Shown piece after piece: positions 8,618 through 16,716 of a stretch of 64,000 bases of DNA. The notes under the pieces were generated by a model that saw nothing but the letters and a program-made list of their open reading frames with translations, did not search any database and had not been told where the DNA came from. The position numbers were made by a program, and so were the translations under genes. This stretch comes from Oceanobacillus kimchii X50 (lineage in GTDB: Bacteria; Bacillota; Bacilli; Bacillales; Amphibacillaceae). The stretch lies in assembly GCF_000340475.1 (NCBI RefSeq), contig NZ_CM001792.1, forward strand, positions 1,386,659-1,450,658, given 5' to 3'. Every line of letters begins with the position of its first letter. Within the stretch, counting starts at the first letter, position 1.

Positions 8618-8857
8618 ATGGACAAAGGTACAATTATAAGTATCATTGCAGTAATTGTTGCAGCAGTCAACCAAGTATTTGTATTATTAGGAAAATCCCC
8701 GATGCCAATTGATAGTGGACTTATAGAACAGTTCCTATCTGCAGTATTCACCGTAACAACCGCTATAATTGCCTGGATTAGAAATAAGAGGTCAAAATCT
8801 GATATCGAGAAAGCACATCGAAGAAATCAGGCAAAGCAAAAGAAAAAAACGAAATAA
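8618..8857 (+). CDS. Orphan phage-type holin (XhlB/SPP1 family)
   Basis: 79 residues beginning MDKGTIISIIAVIVAAVNQV. Two hydrophobic helices (about 5-26 and 38-57) with the holin motif LLGKSPMPID between them, and a strongly basic tail rich in Lys/Arg. This is the XhlB-like arrangement from PBSX and SPP1-type phages. Holins form membrane pores that release endolysins, but no endolysin, structural or integrase gene is nearby, so it is either a remnant or an adopted export/autolysis factor. AAGGGGG precedes the ATG. Confidence 0.8.
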   Translation: MDKGTIISIIAVIVAAVNQVFVLLGKSPMPIDSGLIEQFLSAVFTVTTAIIAWIRNKRSKSDIEKAHRRNQAKQKKKTK

Positions 8858-8874
8858 GTGATGCTGCAACAAAT

Positions 8875-9081
8875 GGTTGGAACATAATACAAAGTTTAAC
8901 TTAAAAGGCGAACGATTGTTAAAAAGCTAAAGGAATATAAGTAGACTGCTATGAGAAAAGACTAAGAGAGTTGCCCTCTCATTCTAACATAAGGTGGCGC
9001 TTACTAATCGCCCGCAGTCAGCGAGTATATTTCTCGCAGTTAATAGTTCTTTTTTGATCAATTACTTTGTTGGTTCCAACC
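8875..9081. repeat. Dispersed palindromic element, copy 1
   Basis: Bounded by GGTTGGAAC (8875-8883) and its complement GTTCCAACC (9073-9081), with an internal GCGAGTATATTTCTCGC motif (9018-9034). Same layout as the copies near 17.8, 42.3 and 53.7 kb. It fills nearly all of the 300-base gap after the holin gene and could terminate its transcript. Confidence 0.6.
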
Positions 9082-9157
9082 TCTTTTAGTGTTTATTTTC
9101 AAAACTTTCGTTATAATAAGAAGATAAAAGATTTTTCTAAAATGAAGGAGAGATTTG

Positions 9158-10936
9158 ATGTCAGTTACACTCACACCAGTCTGGGATTTAGATACGATCT
9201 TCCCAGGAGGAAGCGATTCTAAGGAATATCGGGAGCATGTTCAACAGATAAGAGAAGATATAACTTTATTATCACAACAAGTTACCCACATCAATCTGTC
9301 ATCTATTAATTTAGATGAATGGGCTAAACTTTTTATAAATTTGGAGAAGTTACAAAAAGAATTTCGTGAAGCATCTGCTTTTGTTAGTTGTCTAAGCGCT
9401 CAAGACGTAAAAGATGAGCAAGCCAATCTTCTTGTTGCAGAGCGCAGTGATTTATTAGCAGAGATGGAAGGATTAACCACATTAATTGATCAAAAAGTAG
9501 CTGGAGTTCCAGAGAAAGAATGGAAAGAATTAATAAGCACACCTGAATTAAAAGAATTAGACTTTGTGTTAAGAGAAAAACGAGACAAAGCACAGAAACA
9601 ATTATCGAAAGAAGTGGAAATGTTAAAAAATGACCTTTCCGTTGATGGATATCATGCATGGAATCAAATGTATGGAACTATTGTTGGGAAGATGAACGTT
9701 GAACTTGAGGAAGATGGAGAAATAAAAGCGTACTCCGTTGGACAGGCTGCAAATAAAGCAAATCATCCAGATCGTAAAAACAGAAAGTATGTATTCGATC
9801 AAATGTCTAAAGCGTGGAAAAAAGACGCAGATTTAATCAGCCAAACATTAAATCATCTGGCAGGATTTCGACTACAAACCTATAAGCATTATGGATGGGA
9901 TAACGTTTTAAAAGAACCGTTAGAAAAAAATCGTATGAAGCAAGAAACTCTTGATGCGATGTGGGGCACAATAGAAAGAAATAAACATCATTTTGTAAAG
10001 TACTTAGACAGGAAAGCTGAATTATTAGAACTGGATAAATTAAGTGTTTATGATATTGGTGCTCCAATTGGAAAAAAAGAAGAAAAGAAAAGTTATTCAG
10101 ATGGTGCAGCATTTATCGTTAATCATTTTGCGAAATTTAGTCCTAAAATGGCAGACTTTGCTCAAATGGCTTTTGAAAAAAATTGGATAGAAGCAGAAGA
10201 TCGACCAGGAAAACGTCCTGGTGGATTTTGTACAAGCTTTCCAAACAGTGAACAAACAAGAATTTTTATGACTTATTCTGGAACGTCTTCTAATATCGCG
10301 ACGTTGGCTCATGAACTCGGACATGCTTATCACCAACATGTAATGAATGATGTTAATGGATTGAATCAAAGATATGCAATGAATGTAGCTGAAACTGCTT
10401 CTACTTTTGCGGAAATGATTGTTGCAGATGCATCTGTACAATCTGCGGCAACAAAGGAAGAAAAGCGATCCCAACTCGAAGTGAAAATTCAGCGTAGTAT
10501 TGCATTTTTTATGAATATACATGCCCGATTTTTGTTTGAGACGCGTTTTTATGAAGAAAGAAAAAAAGGAATGGTATCGGTAGACCGCTTAAATCAATTG
10601 ATGGTAGAAGCACAGAAAGAAGCGTACTGCGATAGATTGGATGAATATGATCCAAACTTCTGGGCTTCAAAAATGCATTTTCATATAACTGGAGTACCTT
10701 TTTATAATTTCCCGTATACATTTGGGTACTTATTTAGTCTCGGAATCTATAAACATGCCCAAGAAAAAGGTGGAAGTTTTGAAGATGATTATATAGCTTT
10801 ACTGAGGGATACCGGAAGAATGTCTGTAGAAGAATTAGCACAAAAACATTTACATGTTGATTTAACTAAAGATGGATTTTGGGAAGAGGCAATCTCCTTA
10901 TGTGTGGAAGATGTTGAGACATTTCTTCAATTATAA
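9158..10936 (+). CDS. pepF: Oligoendopeptidase F (M3 metallopeptidase)
   Basis: 592 residues. The zinc motif HELGH is at 385-389, and the third ligand glutamate lies downstream in AETASTFAEM. The N-terminal helical region is typical of the oligoendopeptidase F branch, which cuts 7-17-residue peptides in the cytoplasm. The ATG at 9158 follows AAGGAGAG at good spacing; a TTG directly before it adds one residue and is less likely. Monocistronic, followed by the TPP riboswitch of the next gene. Confidence 0.93.
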   Translation: MSVTLTPVWDLDTIFPGGSDSKEYREHVQQIREDITLLSQQVTHINLSSINLDEWAKLFINLEKLQKEFREASAFVSCLSAQDVKDEQANLLVAERSDLLAEMEGLTTLIDQKVAGVPEKEWKELISTPELKELDFVLREKRDKAQKQLSKEVEMLKNDLSVDGYHAWNQMYGTIVGKMNVELEEDGEIKAYSVGQAANKANHPDRKNRKYVFDQMSKAWKKDADLISQTLNHLAGFRLQTYKHYGWDNVLKEPLEKNRMKQETLDAMWGTIERNKHHFVKYLDRKAELLELDKLSVYDIGAPIGKKEEKKSYSDGAAFIVNHFAKFSPKMADFAQMAFEKNWIEAEDRPGKRPGGFCTSFPNSEQTRIFMTYSGTSSNIATLAHELGHAYHQHVMNDVNGLNQRYAMNVAETASTFAEMIVADASVQSAATKEEKRSQLEVKIQRSIAFFMNIHARFLFETRFYEERKKGMVSVDRLNQLMVEAQKEAYCDRLDEYDPNFWASKMHFHITGVPFYNFPYTFGYLFSLGIYKHAQEKGGSFEDDYIALLRDTGRMSVEELAQKHLHVDLTKDGFWEEAISLCVEDVETFLQL

Positions 10937-10999
10937 ACTATTGTATAAATAACCAGTTTAACGTACAATAAAATATAGCAAAAAAGTAAATAGAAAAGC

Positions 11000-11086
11000 C
11001 TGCAAGGGGAGCCATATGGCTGAGAGTGGACAATGATTGTTCTGACCCTTTGAACCTGATAGTTAATACTAGCGTAGGGATTGTAG
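11000..11086 (+). ncRNA. TPP riboswitch (thi-box)
   Basis: Conserved blocks in order: GGGGAGC, GGCTGAGAG, GACCCTTTGAACCTGAT, GTTAATACTAGCGTAGGGA. Helix P1 forms from CTGCAA (11000-11005) and TTGTAG (11081-11086). It lies ahead of thiT, so thiamine pyrophosphate should reduce its expression. Confidence 0.95.
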
Positions 11087-11087
11087 T

Positions 11088-11176
11088 CTTTTTGATGGTT
11101 AGTAGTAATGTGTGAGCGGAGCAAAGGCTGTATAATGCAGTCCCATCAAGAAGCTTCCCTTTGGCATTACTTTTTT
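11088..11176 (+). terminator. Expression platform of the TPP riboswitch
   Basis: GCATTAC (11164-11170) followed by six T can pair with TAATGC (11133-11138) or GTAATG (11105-11110) as a terminator. The competing pairing CTTTTTGATGG with CCATCAAGAAG spans the region between, which would be the antiterminator. Which state is favoured by TPP was not computed. Confidence 0.65.
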
Positions 11177-11221
11177 GTTGTGTGAAAAAACGGTTTCTGA
11201 CCTTAAAGGGGAGAGTAGATA

Positions 11222-11791
11222 ATGACAAAAATAAAGACATTATTTTTAGTCGAGGTTGCTGTATTTACGGCGCTTGCACTTTTACTAGATTTAATTCCGT
11301 TACAAATAAAATTATGGCCACAAGGCGGCTCTATTGATTTTGCGATGATTCCAATATTCATTGTTGCGTTTCGGTGGGGACTAAAAGGTGGCTTATTATC
11401 AGGATTTCTATGGGGAATGTTACAAATTGCTGTAGGGACTGCATATGTAATGGTGCCATTACAAGGATTCATAGATTACGCAATCGCATTTACAGTTATT
11501 GGTTTAGCAGGAGTTGTAGCAAAAGCAGTACAAAAAAATGTTCGAGAAAATAAGATCAAATCATACTTATTTTTAATTACTCTAGGGGTATTTATCGGTT
11601 CATTTGCACGTTTTATTGCACATTATATTGCAGGGATTGTATTCTTTGGATCTGCAGTAGAAGGACAACCAGCGTGGTTATATTCTCTTCTGTATAATGG
11701 CTCGTATATGTTACCTTCTTTTATACTGAGTGCTTTAGCTGTATTCTTTTTATTCCATAAACAACCAAAAACATTACTTCAATCAAAGTAG
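11222..11791 (+). CDS. thiT: Thiamine transporter ThiT (ECF S-component)
   Basis: 189 residues with about six membrane helices. ThiT captures thiamine and works with the shared EcfA-A'-T energy module encoded elsewhere. Conserved features are LLLDLIPLQIKLWPQGGSID near the N-terminus and the FGSAVEGQPAWLYSLLYNGSY segment near residue 140, the thiamine pocket region with Trp and Tyr residues. The upstream TPP riboswitch confirms the pathway. Monocistronic, with a terminator after it. Confidence 0.93.
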   Translation: MTKIKTLFLVEVAVFTALALLLDLIPLQIKLWPQGGSIDFAMIPIFIVAFRWGLKGGLLSGFLWGMLQIAVGTAYVMVPLQGFIDYAIAFTVIGLAGVVAKAVQKNVRENKIKSYLFLITLGVFIGSFARFIAHYIAGIVFFGSAVEGQPAWLYSLLYNGSYMLPSFILSALAVFFLFHKQPKTLLQSK

Positions 11792-11810
11792 GCAATTTGC
11801 TCACACAAAC

Positions 11811-11848
11811 AAAGTCTGAGGACCAAAAGTTCTCAGGCTTTTATTATT
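11811..11848 (+). terminator. Terminator of thiT
   Basis: Stem AGTCTGAG / CTCAGGCTT around a short loop, followed by TTATTATT. Confidence 0.65.
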
Positions 11849-11927
11849 AAGTGAAAGATAGTTACAGTAGCGAAAACACTTCTCTTTGCATAGGCTATAG
11901 TACATTCAAAGAGAGGAAGAATGTAGG

Positions 11928-13340
11928 ATGACATTAACTCTAGCGCATTTCATTTATGGGTTGTTTACACTCGTAATTATCATCACAATGATTTTTCGAA
12001 AAGGGATTGTACTGCCGACCTTATTAGGAACTTTCATATTATCATGGGTATTTAATGGCAGTATTGTTTCAGGATTTACAGCCATCTTTCATGCTAATCT
12101 AGTTGCAGCACAAGAGTTATTCAGTATATTCTTGATTATTACGTTTATGCTTGCCTTATTACATTCATTAAAAGACCTCGGAGCAGATGTGCGAATGATA
12201 CAGCCAATACAAAGAGTAATGGTAAATGGGCACGTATCATTTTTTGTATTAATAGGGGTAACCTATGTAATTTCATTATTCTTTTGGCCGACTCCAGCGG
12301 TACCGTTAATTTGTGCATTATTGGTACCTGCTGCAATTAGTGCGGGGTTACCGGCAATGGTAGCTGCAGTTGCAATTGCAATTGCCGGTCAAGGCATGGC
12401 ATTATCATCTGATTATATCGTCCAAGTTGCTCCAAACCTATCGGCAACTGCAGCAAATATAGATACAAGTATCGTTGCAGATCGTTCACTTATCCTCTCA
12501 TTAGTTGCTGGTGGAGTTGCAATCGTAATTGCATACACACTCTATCGCAAACATATTCGTTCAAAAAATGATCCGGAAAATGAAAGAGAATTAGAACAGC
12601 TGCAGCAATCGGAGCATTCTGTACACCATCCTAAAACGAAACAGTTACAAACATGGAGTAAACTATTTGCAGTTATTGTACCAATTGCTTTGTTGGCTGT
12701 AGTCGTGTATATGATGTATGGTAAGTTTATTGCGAATACAGAATTAGTAGGTGGTGATGGAGCTGCATTTGTTGGTGGAGTTGCAGTAATATTGTTATTG
12801 CTCTCAACAGTAGCGTTTGGAAAACAAAACGCACTAGACTATGTAGGAAGTCATATTACTAATGGTTTTGTATTTGCTTTTAAAGCTATGGGGCCAGTTA
12901 TACCTATCGCTGGCTTTTTCTTTCTTGGTAGTCCCGAGTTCTCAGGCAAAATATTAGGTGTAGAAGAAGGGCCTGCATTATTATTTGATATTGTTGCTTC
13001 CATTCAACAATATCTACCAGAAAGCTCATTTTTAGTTGCTTTCAGTGTGTTAATCATTGGAATTATTACTGGTTTAGACGGTTCTGGTTTTTCAGGATTG
13101 CCCTTAACGGGAGCATTAGCTGCTTCTCTTCAGACAAGTGGAGTAGATGCTGCTACACTAGCAAGTATTGGTCAATTAGGAGCTATATGGACGGGTGGCG
13201 GCACCATTGTTGCTTGGTCATCATTAATTGCAATAGCAGGTTTTTGTGGAGTATCTGTAATGGATTTGGTTAGAAAGAATTTCATTCCTGTAATAGTCGG
13301 ATTAATTATAGCAACAATCGTAGGAGTTATCTTTCTTTAG
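11928..13340 (+). CDS. Large integral-membrane transporter, substrate unknown
   Basis: 470 residues, about 12 predicted membrane helices, with a soluble Glu/Gln/His/Lys-rich loop near residues 205-240 (NDPENERELEQLQQSEHSVH) dividing it into two halves. Helical stretches with Gly/Ala-rich packing and a half-helix GLDGSGFSGLPLTGALAASL (about 385-405) resemble the ion-transporter superfamily with re-entrant hairpins (Na+/H+ antiporter, citrate or gluconate carriers). I could not assign a substrate. Ribosome site GAGAGGAAG. The next gene is another large transporter on the same strand but is separated by 324 bases with its own signals. Confidence 0.65.
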   Translation: MTLTLAHFIYGLFTLVIIITMIFRKGIVLPTLLGTFILSWVFNGSIVSGFTAIFHANLVAAQELFSIFLIITFMLALLHSLKDLGADVRMIQPIQRVMVNGHVSFFVLIGVTYVISLFFWPTPAVPLICALLVPAAISAGLPAMVAAVAIAIAGQGMALSSDYIVQVAPNLSATAANIDTSIVADRSLILSLVAGGVAIVIAYTLYRKHIRSKNDPENERELEQLQQSEHSVHHPKTKQLQTWSKLFAVIVPIALLAVVVYMMYGKFIANTELVGGDGAAFVGGVAVILLLLSTVAFGKQNALDYVGSHITNGFVFAFKAMGPVIPIAGFFFLGSPEFSGKILGVEEGPALLFDIVASIQQYLPESSFLVAFSVLIIGIITGLDGSGFSGLPLTGALAASLQTSGVDAATLASIGQLGAIWTGGGTIVAWSSLIAIAGFCGVSVMDLVRKNFIPVIVGLIIATIVGVIFL

Positions 13341-13484
13341 AACTGTGATAAGACAATCAAATTACGATGCCTTTACTTGTTTCGTAGACTTCAATTTCAA
13401 TAATAATTGGAGGTTACAGAACGTGTGAGGGCATTTTTTAATTGAAATTAATTAAAAATAGGTTATACAAATTTGTCGAATATG

Positions 13485-13499
13485 TTAGAATAATTCTAA
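13485..13499. promoter_or_regulatory. Perfect 7-1-7 palindrome resembling a PerR/Fur-family operator
   Basis: TTAGAATAATTCTAA is a perfect 7-1-7 inverted repeat, the geometry of Fur-family boxes, one base per arm away from the PerR consensus TTATAATNATTATAA. It overlaps a plausible promoter (TTATAC 13463-13468, 17 bases, TAGAAT 13486-13491). Confidence 0.4.
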
Positions 13500-13528
13500 T
13501 AATATAATAAAGGAGGTGATGATAATTG

Positions 13529-13576
13529 ATGACGAAAAGTATTCAATTTTTAAATTGTAAAAAAGATAGTACATAA
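13529..13576 (+). CDS. Candidate leader peptide (15 aa) ahead of cstA
   Basis: A short frame, MTKSIQFLNCKKDST, preceded by AAAGGAGGTGAT, a complete match to the anti-Shine-Dalgarno end of 16S rRNA, although the spacing to the ATG is about 9-10 bases. No homologue was recognised. It could be a regulatory leader or a chance frame next to a strong ribosome site. Confidence 0.35.
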   Translation: MTKSIQFLNCKKDST

Positions 13577-13609
13577 AAAATAGATTCAGAGTAGTTAGGT
13601 TGTACTAAA

Positions 13610-13623
13610 TAAAAGCGCTTACA
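13610..13623 (-). promoter_or_regulatory. cre-like catabolite-control site upstream of cstA
   Basis: Read on the minus strand it is TGTAAGCGCTTTTA, close to the CcpA consensus WTGAAARCGYTTWNN. It lies about 42 bases before the cstA start, downstream of the putative promoter, where CcpA would act as a roadblock. B. subtilis cstA is known to be repressed by glucose. Confidence 0.55.
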
Positions 13624-13664
13624 CATAAGTTGATACAAATATATTTTTAAGAGGAGGTATGCAA

Positions 13665-15398
13665 TTGAATGCTATTGTTATTGCTCTAATCGGTATTGTT
13701 ATTTTTATATTGGGTTATCGTTATTATTCTAAGTTTGTAGCGGAAAAGATTTTTCGATTAGATCCAAACTATGTCACTCCTGCACATCGTTATAAGGACG
13801 GTGTGGATTATGTTCCGACCAATAAATTTGTTCTTTGGGGACATCATTTTACCTCTGTAGCAGGTGCTGCTCCAATACTTGGGCCCGCAATTGCAATCTA
13901 CTGGGGATGGTTACCTGCTTTTTTATGGGTAGTTTTAGGTACGGTGTTTGCTGCAGGAGTTCACGATTTTGGAACATTAGCATTATCTGTTAGAAATAAA
14001 GGATACTCCGTCGGTACTATCGCAGATAAGTTAATTGGTAGAAGAGGAAAGCTATTATTTTTATTTATTATATTAATATTAGTTTTGATGGTAAATGCAG
14101 TTTTTGCATGGGTAATTTCAAATTTATTTATTAGTTATCCATCTAGTGTTTTGCCAGTATTCATTCAAATCCCTTTAGCAATTTGGATTGGATACGCTGC
14201 TTATAAACGAAGTAAAAAAATGTTAATCCCTTCACTTGTTGCGCTTGCAATTATGTATTTAACAGCAATTTTAGCAAGTAGATTTGACTTTTTACAAATT
14301 GATCTTGTGCGTTTTATGGGTGGAGAAGATGGAGCTGGGTTGTTTGGATTAGGAAGTGTATCAACAGCATTTTTAATTTGGATTGTCATTTTAATGGTTT
14401 ATGTTTATATTGCTTCGACATTGCCGGTATGGAAATTACTACAACCAAGAGATTTTATTAATTCGCATCAGTTGGTAGTAGGATTAGGCATTCTCTATTT
14501 AGGACTAATCTTCACAAATCCTAGTATTTCAGCACCAGCTATTAATGAGAGTCCAGATAAAAGTCTATTGCCATTACTATTTATCACCATAGCTTGTGGA
14601 GCTATCTCTGGTTTTCATGGATTAGTGTCATCAGGAACATCATCGAAACAATTAAATAAAGAAACGGATGCAAGATTTGTAGGATACTTTGGTGCTGTAG
14701 GTGAGGGAGTACTCGCTCTTGTATCTATACTTGCAGTTGGGACGTTATTTGCAAATACAGATGCATTTTCTCAAGCATACGCATCATTTTCAGACGCAAA
14801 TGCGATAGGACTAGGTAATTTTGTAGAAGGTGCAGCTAATTTAGCGCAGGGTTTATGGATTCCGACTGATATAGCTACAACAATAGTTTCCATCATAGTT
14901 GTTAGCTTTGCAGCAACAACATTAGATACATCCGTACGTCTTATGCGTTATATTATTGCAGAGTTAGGTATTGAATATAATATTAAGCCATTAACAAAAA
15001 CACATGTTGCTACCTCGGTTGCAGTATTATCCAGTACAGCTCTAGTATTGATTCCAGAGGGACCGAATGGATTTGGGTCTGGTGGTTATCTCATATGGCC
15101 ATTGTTTGGTACTGCAAATCAACTCCTAGCAGCAATAAGTTTATTCCTTATTTCTATTTGGTTAAAACGTAGAGGAAGTAACTATCTCGTTACACTTATT
15201 CCGATGATTTTCGTTATATTTATGACCTTATTTGCGATGTTCCAACAAGTATTCTTTGAATGGTCTTGGTTTGGAACTGGATCTAATATGTTATTGTTTG
15301 TATTAGGAGCAATTATTTTTGTATTTGCAATTTGGATTGCTTTCACCGCCTTTCATGAATTAACGAAAAAACAAGATGATCCATTCGATAGAGAATAA
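13665..15398 (+). CDS. cstA: Carbon-starvation protein CstA family transporter
   Basis: 577 residues with about 15 membrane helices. CstA proteins import pyruvate or peptides when carbon is scarce. Diagnostic segments are WGHHFTSVAGAAPILGPAIA (about residues 60-80) and GAISGFHGLVSSGTSSKQLN (about 325-345), plus the TTLDTSVRLMRYI block. I chose the TTG at 13665 because GAGGAGG lies 7 nt before it; the ATG at 13659 is almost on top of the ribosome site and adds two residues. The cre-like site and a Fur-family palindrome upstream suggest control by carbon and perhaps oxidative or metal signals. A strong terminator follows. Confidence 0.9.
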   Translation: MNAIVIALIGIVIFILGYRYYSKFVAEKIFRLDPNYVTPAHRYKDGVDYVPTNKFVLWGHHFTSVAGAAPILGPAIAIYWGWLPAFLWVVLGTVFAAGVHDFGTLALSVRNKGYSVGTIADKLIGRRGKLLFLFIILILVLMVNAVFAWVISNLFISYPSSVLPVFIQIPLAIWIGYAAYKRSKKMLIPSLVALAIMYLTAILASRFDFLQIDLVRFMGGEDGAGLFGLGSVSTAFLIWIVILMVYVYIASTLPVWKLLQPRDFINSHQLVVGLGILYLGLIFTNPSISAPAINESPDKSLLPLLFITIACGAISGFHGLVSSGTSSKQLNKETDARFVGYFGAVGEGVLALVSILAVGTLFANTDAFSQAYASFSDANAIGLGNFVEGAANLAQGLWIPTDIATTIVSIIVVSFAATTLDTSVRLMRYIIAELGIEYNIKPLTKTHVATSVAVLSSTALVLIPEGPNGFGSGGYLIWPLFGTANQLLAAISLFLISIWLKRRGSNYLVTLIPMIFVIFMTLFAMFQQVFFEWSWFGTGSNMLLFVLGAIIFVFAIWIAFTAFHELTKKQDDPFDRE

Positions 15399-15408
15399 CG
15401 TTGATGAT

Positions 15409-15465
15409 ACTGCCTCAATAACTGGAACAATAAATACATGTTGTGCTGGTTTGAGGCAGTATTTT
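15409..15465 (+). terminator. Terminator of cstA
   Basis: Perfect 10-bp stem ACTGCCTCAA / TTGAGGCAGT (15409-15418, 15451-15460), then ATTTTC. Confidence 0.7.
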
Positions 15466-15501
15466 CATATTCGCTGTAGAAGAAAGGAGCGTTCATAATT
15501 G

Positions 15502-15759
15502 ATGTTGGAAAAAATCAAGAAACTAATCTATTATTACGAGGAAGTCATTAGTTTGCCACATCGGCAAGAAGTGGCTAGAGAATTACGAAATGAAGATGAT
15601 TTCTTCTTATTATTACTTTATTCTGAAATGCTCGGAATCCCGAACCCAGTTTACTACTATACGTTAGAGTTGTACCCGTATATTATCGAAGATTTTCATG
15701 ATTGGCATTTGCGAATGGGAATGGATAAATCTCCATTAAGTGGTATTCGTTGTTGCTAA
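15502..15759 (+). CDS. CORY-CC-star-type small protein ending in Cys-Cys
   Basis: 85 residues, acidic and aromatic-rich, with YYYEEV near residue 10, PNPVYYYTLELYPYI in the middle and the terminus SGIRCC immediately before the stop. The C-terminal Cys-Cys is the defining feature of the uncharacterised 'cory-CC-star' proteins of Bacillaceae; name and family are from memory. No signal peptide or membrane helix. The ATP-binding gene 20 bases downstream is an ArsA/GET3-type ATPase, so the pair is probably one functional unit. The start is ATG 15502 or the TTG one codon earlier, which has better spacing to AAAGGAG. Confidence 0.75.
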   Translation: MLEKIKKLIYYYEEVISLPHRQEVARELRNEDDFFLLLLYSEMLGIPNPVYYYTLELYPYIIEDFHDWHLRMGMDKSPLSGIRCC

Positions 15760-15779
15760 TAGAAGAGAGGGGATTTGGG

Positions 15780-16703
15780 ATGGAAGTATTACATAAACGG
15801 ATTATTTTTGTTGGAGGTAAGGGTGGAGTAGGTAAGTCAAGTTCTGCTGCTGCAATTGCTTGGAAATTAGCAAAGGAGGGCAATAAGACATTACTTATAT
15901 CAACCGACCCTGCACATAATGTGGGTGATATATTTCAAACAACAATAGGTGGGAAAATAAAAAAATTAGCTGATTCTCTTTATGGCTTAGAAATTGATCC
16001 TGAAATAGAGACCGATTTTTATATTCGATCCGTGAAGGAAAATATTCAAGGTGTGGTGCATGTCGGAATGATTGACGAGGTTAACCGACAGTTGGATACT
16101 GCAAAAGCTTCTCCTGGTGCCGACGAAGCAGCTTTATTTGATAAATTGATTTCAATCATTTTGGAGGAAGGGAATCAGTTTGATAAACTAATATTTGATA
16201 CTGCTCCAACTGGACATACAATTCGCTTGTTAACTCTACCGGAATTAATGGGGATATGGATAGAGGGATTATTAAAAAAGCGTAAGAAAACAAACGATAA
16301 TTATTCACAACTACTAAATGACGGAGCAGCTGTAGAAGATCCGATATACGATGTTTTACACGAAAGACAGCTTCGCTTTTCTAAAGCAAGGGAAATCTTA
16401 CTTGATCAACAACAAACAGGTTTTCTATTCGTATTAAATCCTGAAAGACTTCCTATATTGGAAACCAAAAAAGCAATTGCTTTGTTAGGGCGATACCATC
16501 TTCTTGTTGATACTGTAATTATAAATAAAGTATTACCTGAAAATGTAGATGGCTCGTTTTATAAAAGAAGAAAAGAACATGAACAACAGTATATGGATTT
16601 AATCAATGAGTATTTTCAAAGCCAAAATAAAGTTACAATCCCATTATTTACCGAAGATATAACAAGTATGGAGCAATTAGAGAAAATGAATAGCTTTATG
16701 TAG
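15780..16703 (+). CDS. ArsA/GET3-family P-loop ATPase
   Basis: 307 residues. The deviant Walker A is GGKGGVGKS at residues 12-20 (signature Lys14, catalytic Lys19), with STDPAHNVGD as switch I, the A-loop segment IFDTAPTGHTIRLLTLP as switch II, and a late LNPERLPILETKKAIALL helix. The family pumps arsenite with ArsB, or delivers tail-anchored membrane proteins in eukaryotes. There is no ArsB, ArsR or arsenate reductase nearby, and the CxxC zinc motif of GET3 is not seen. The gene sits in an operon with the Cys-Cys protein upstream and a reductase 13 bases downstream, which favours a targeting or metal/thiol role. ATG 15780 was chosen over an upstream TTG because GAGGGG lies before it. Confidence 0.88.
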   Translation: MEVLHKRIIFVGGKGGVGKSSSAAAIAWKLAKEGNKTLLISTDPAHNVGDIFQTTIGGKIKKLADSLYGLEIDPEIETDFYIRSVKENIQGVVHVGMIDEVNRQLDTAKASPGADEAALFDKLISIILEEGNQFDKLIFDTAPTGHTIRLLTLPELMGIWIEGLLKKRKKTNDNYSQLLNDGAAVEDPIYDVLHERQLRFSKAREILLDQQQTGFLFVLNPERLPILETKKAIALLGRYHLLVDTVIINKVLPENVDGSFYKRRKEHEQQYMDLINEYFQSQNKVTIPLFTEDITSMEQLEKMNSFM

Positions 16704-16716
16704 AAGGGATGATTAG

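Noticed and set aside
8618..9160. A prophage remnant
   Set aside because: Only the holin has phage character; no integrase, endolysin, structural or attachment sequences are near.
15780..16703. Arsenite-efflux ATPase ArsA proper
   Set aside because: Single ATPase domain, and no arsB, arsD, arsR or arsC near; the partner is the Cys-Cys protein instead.
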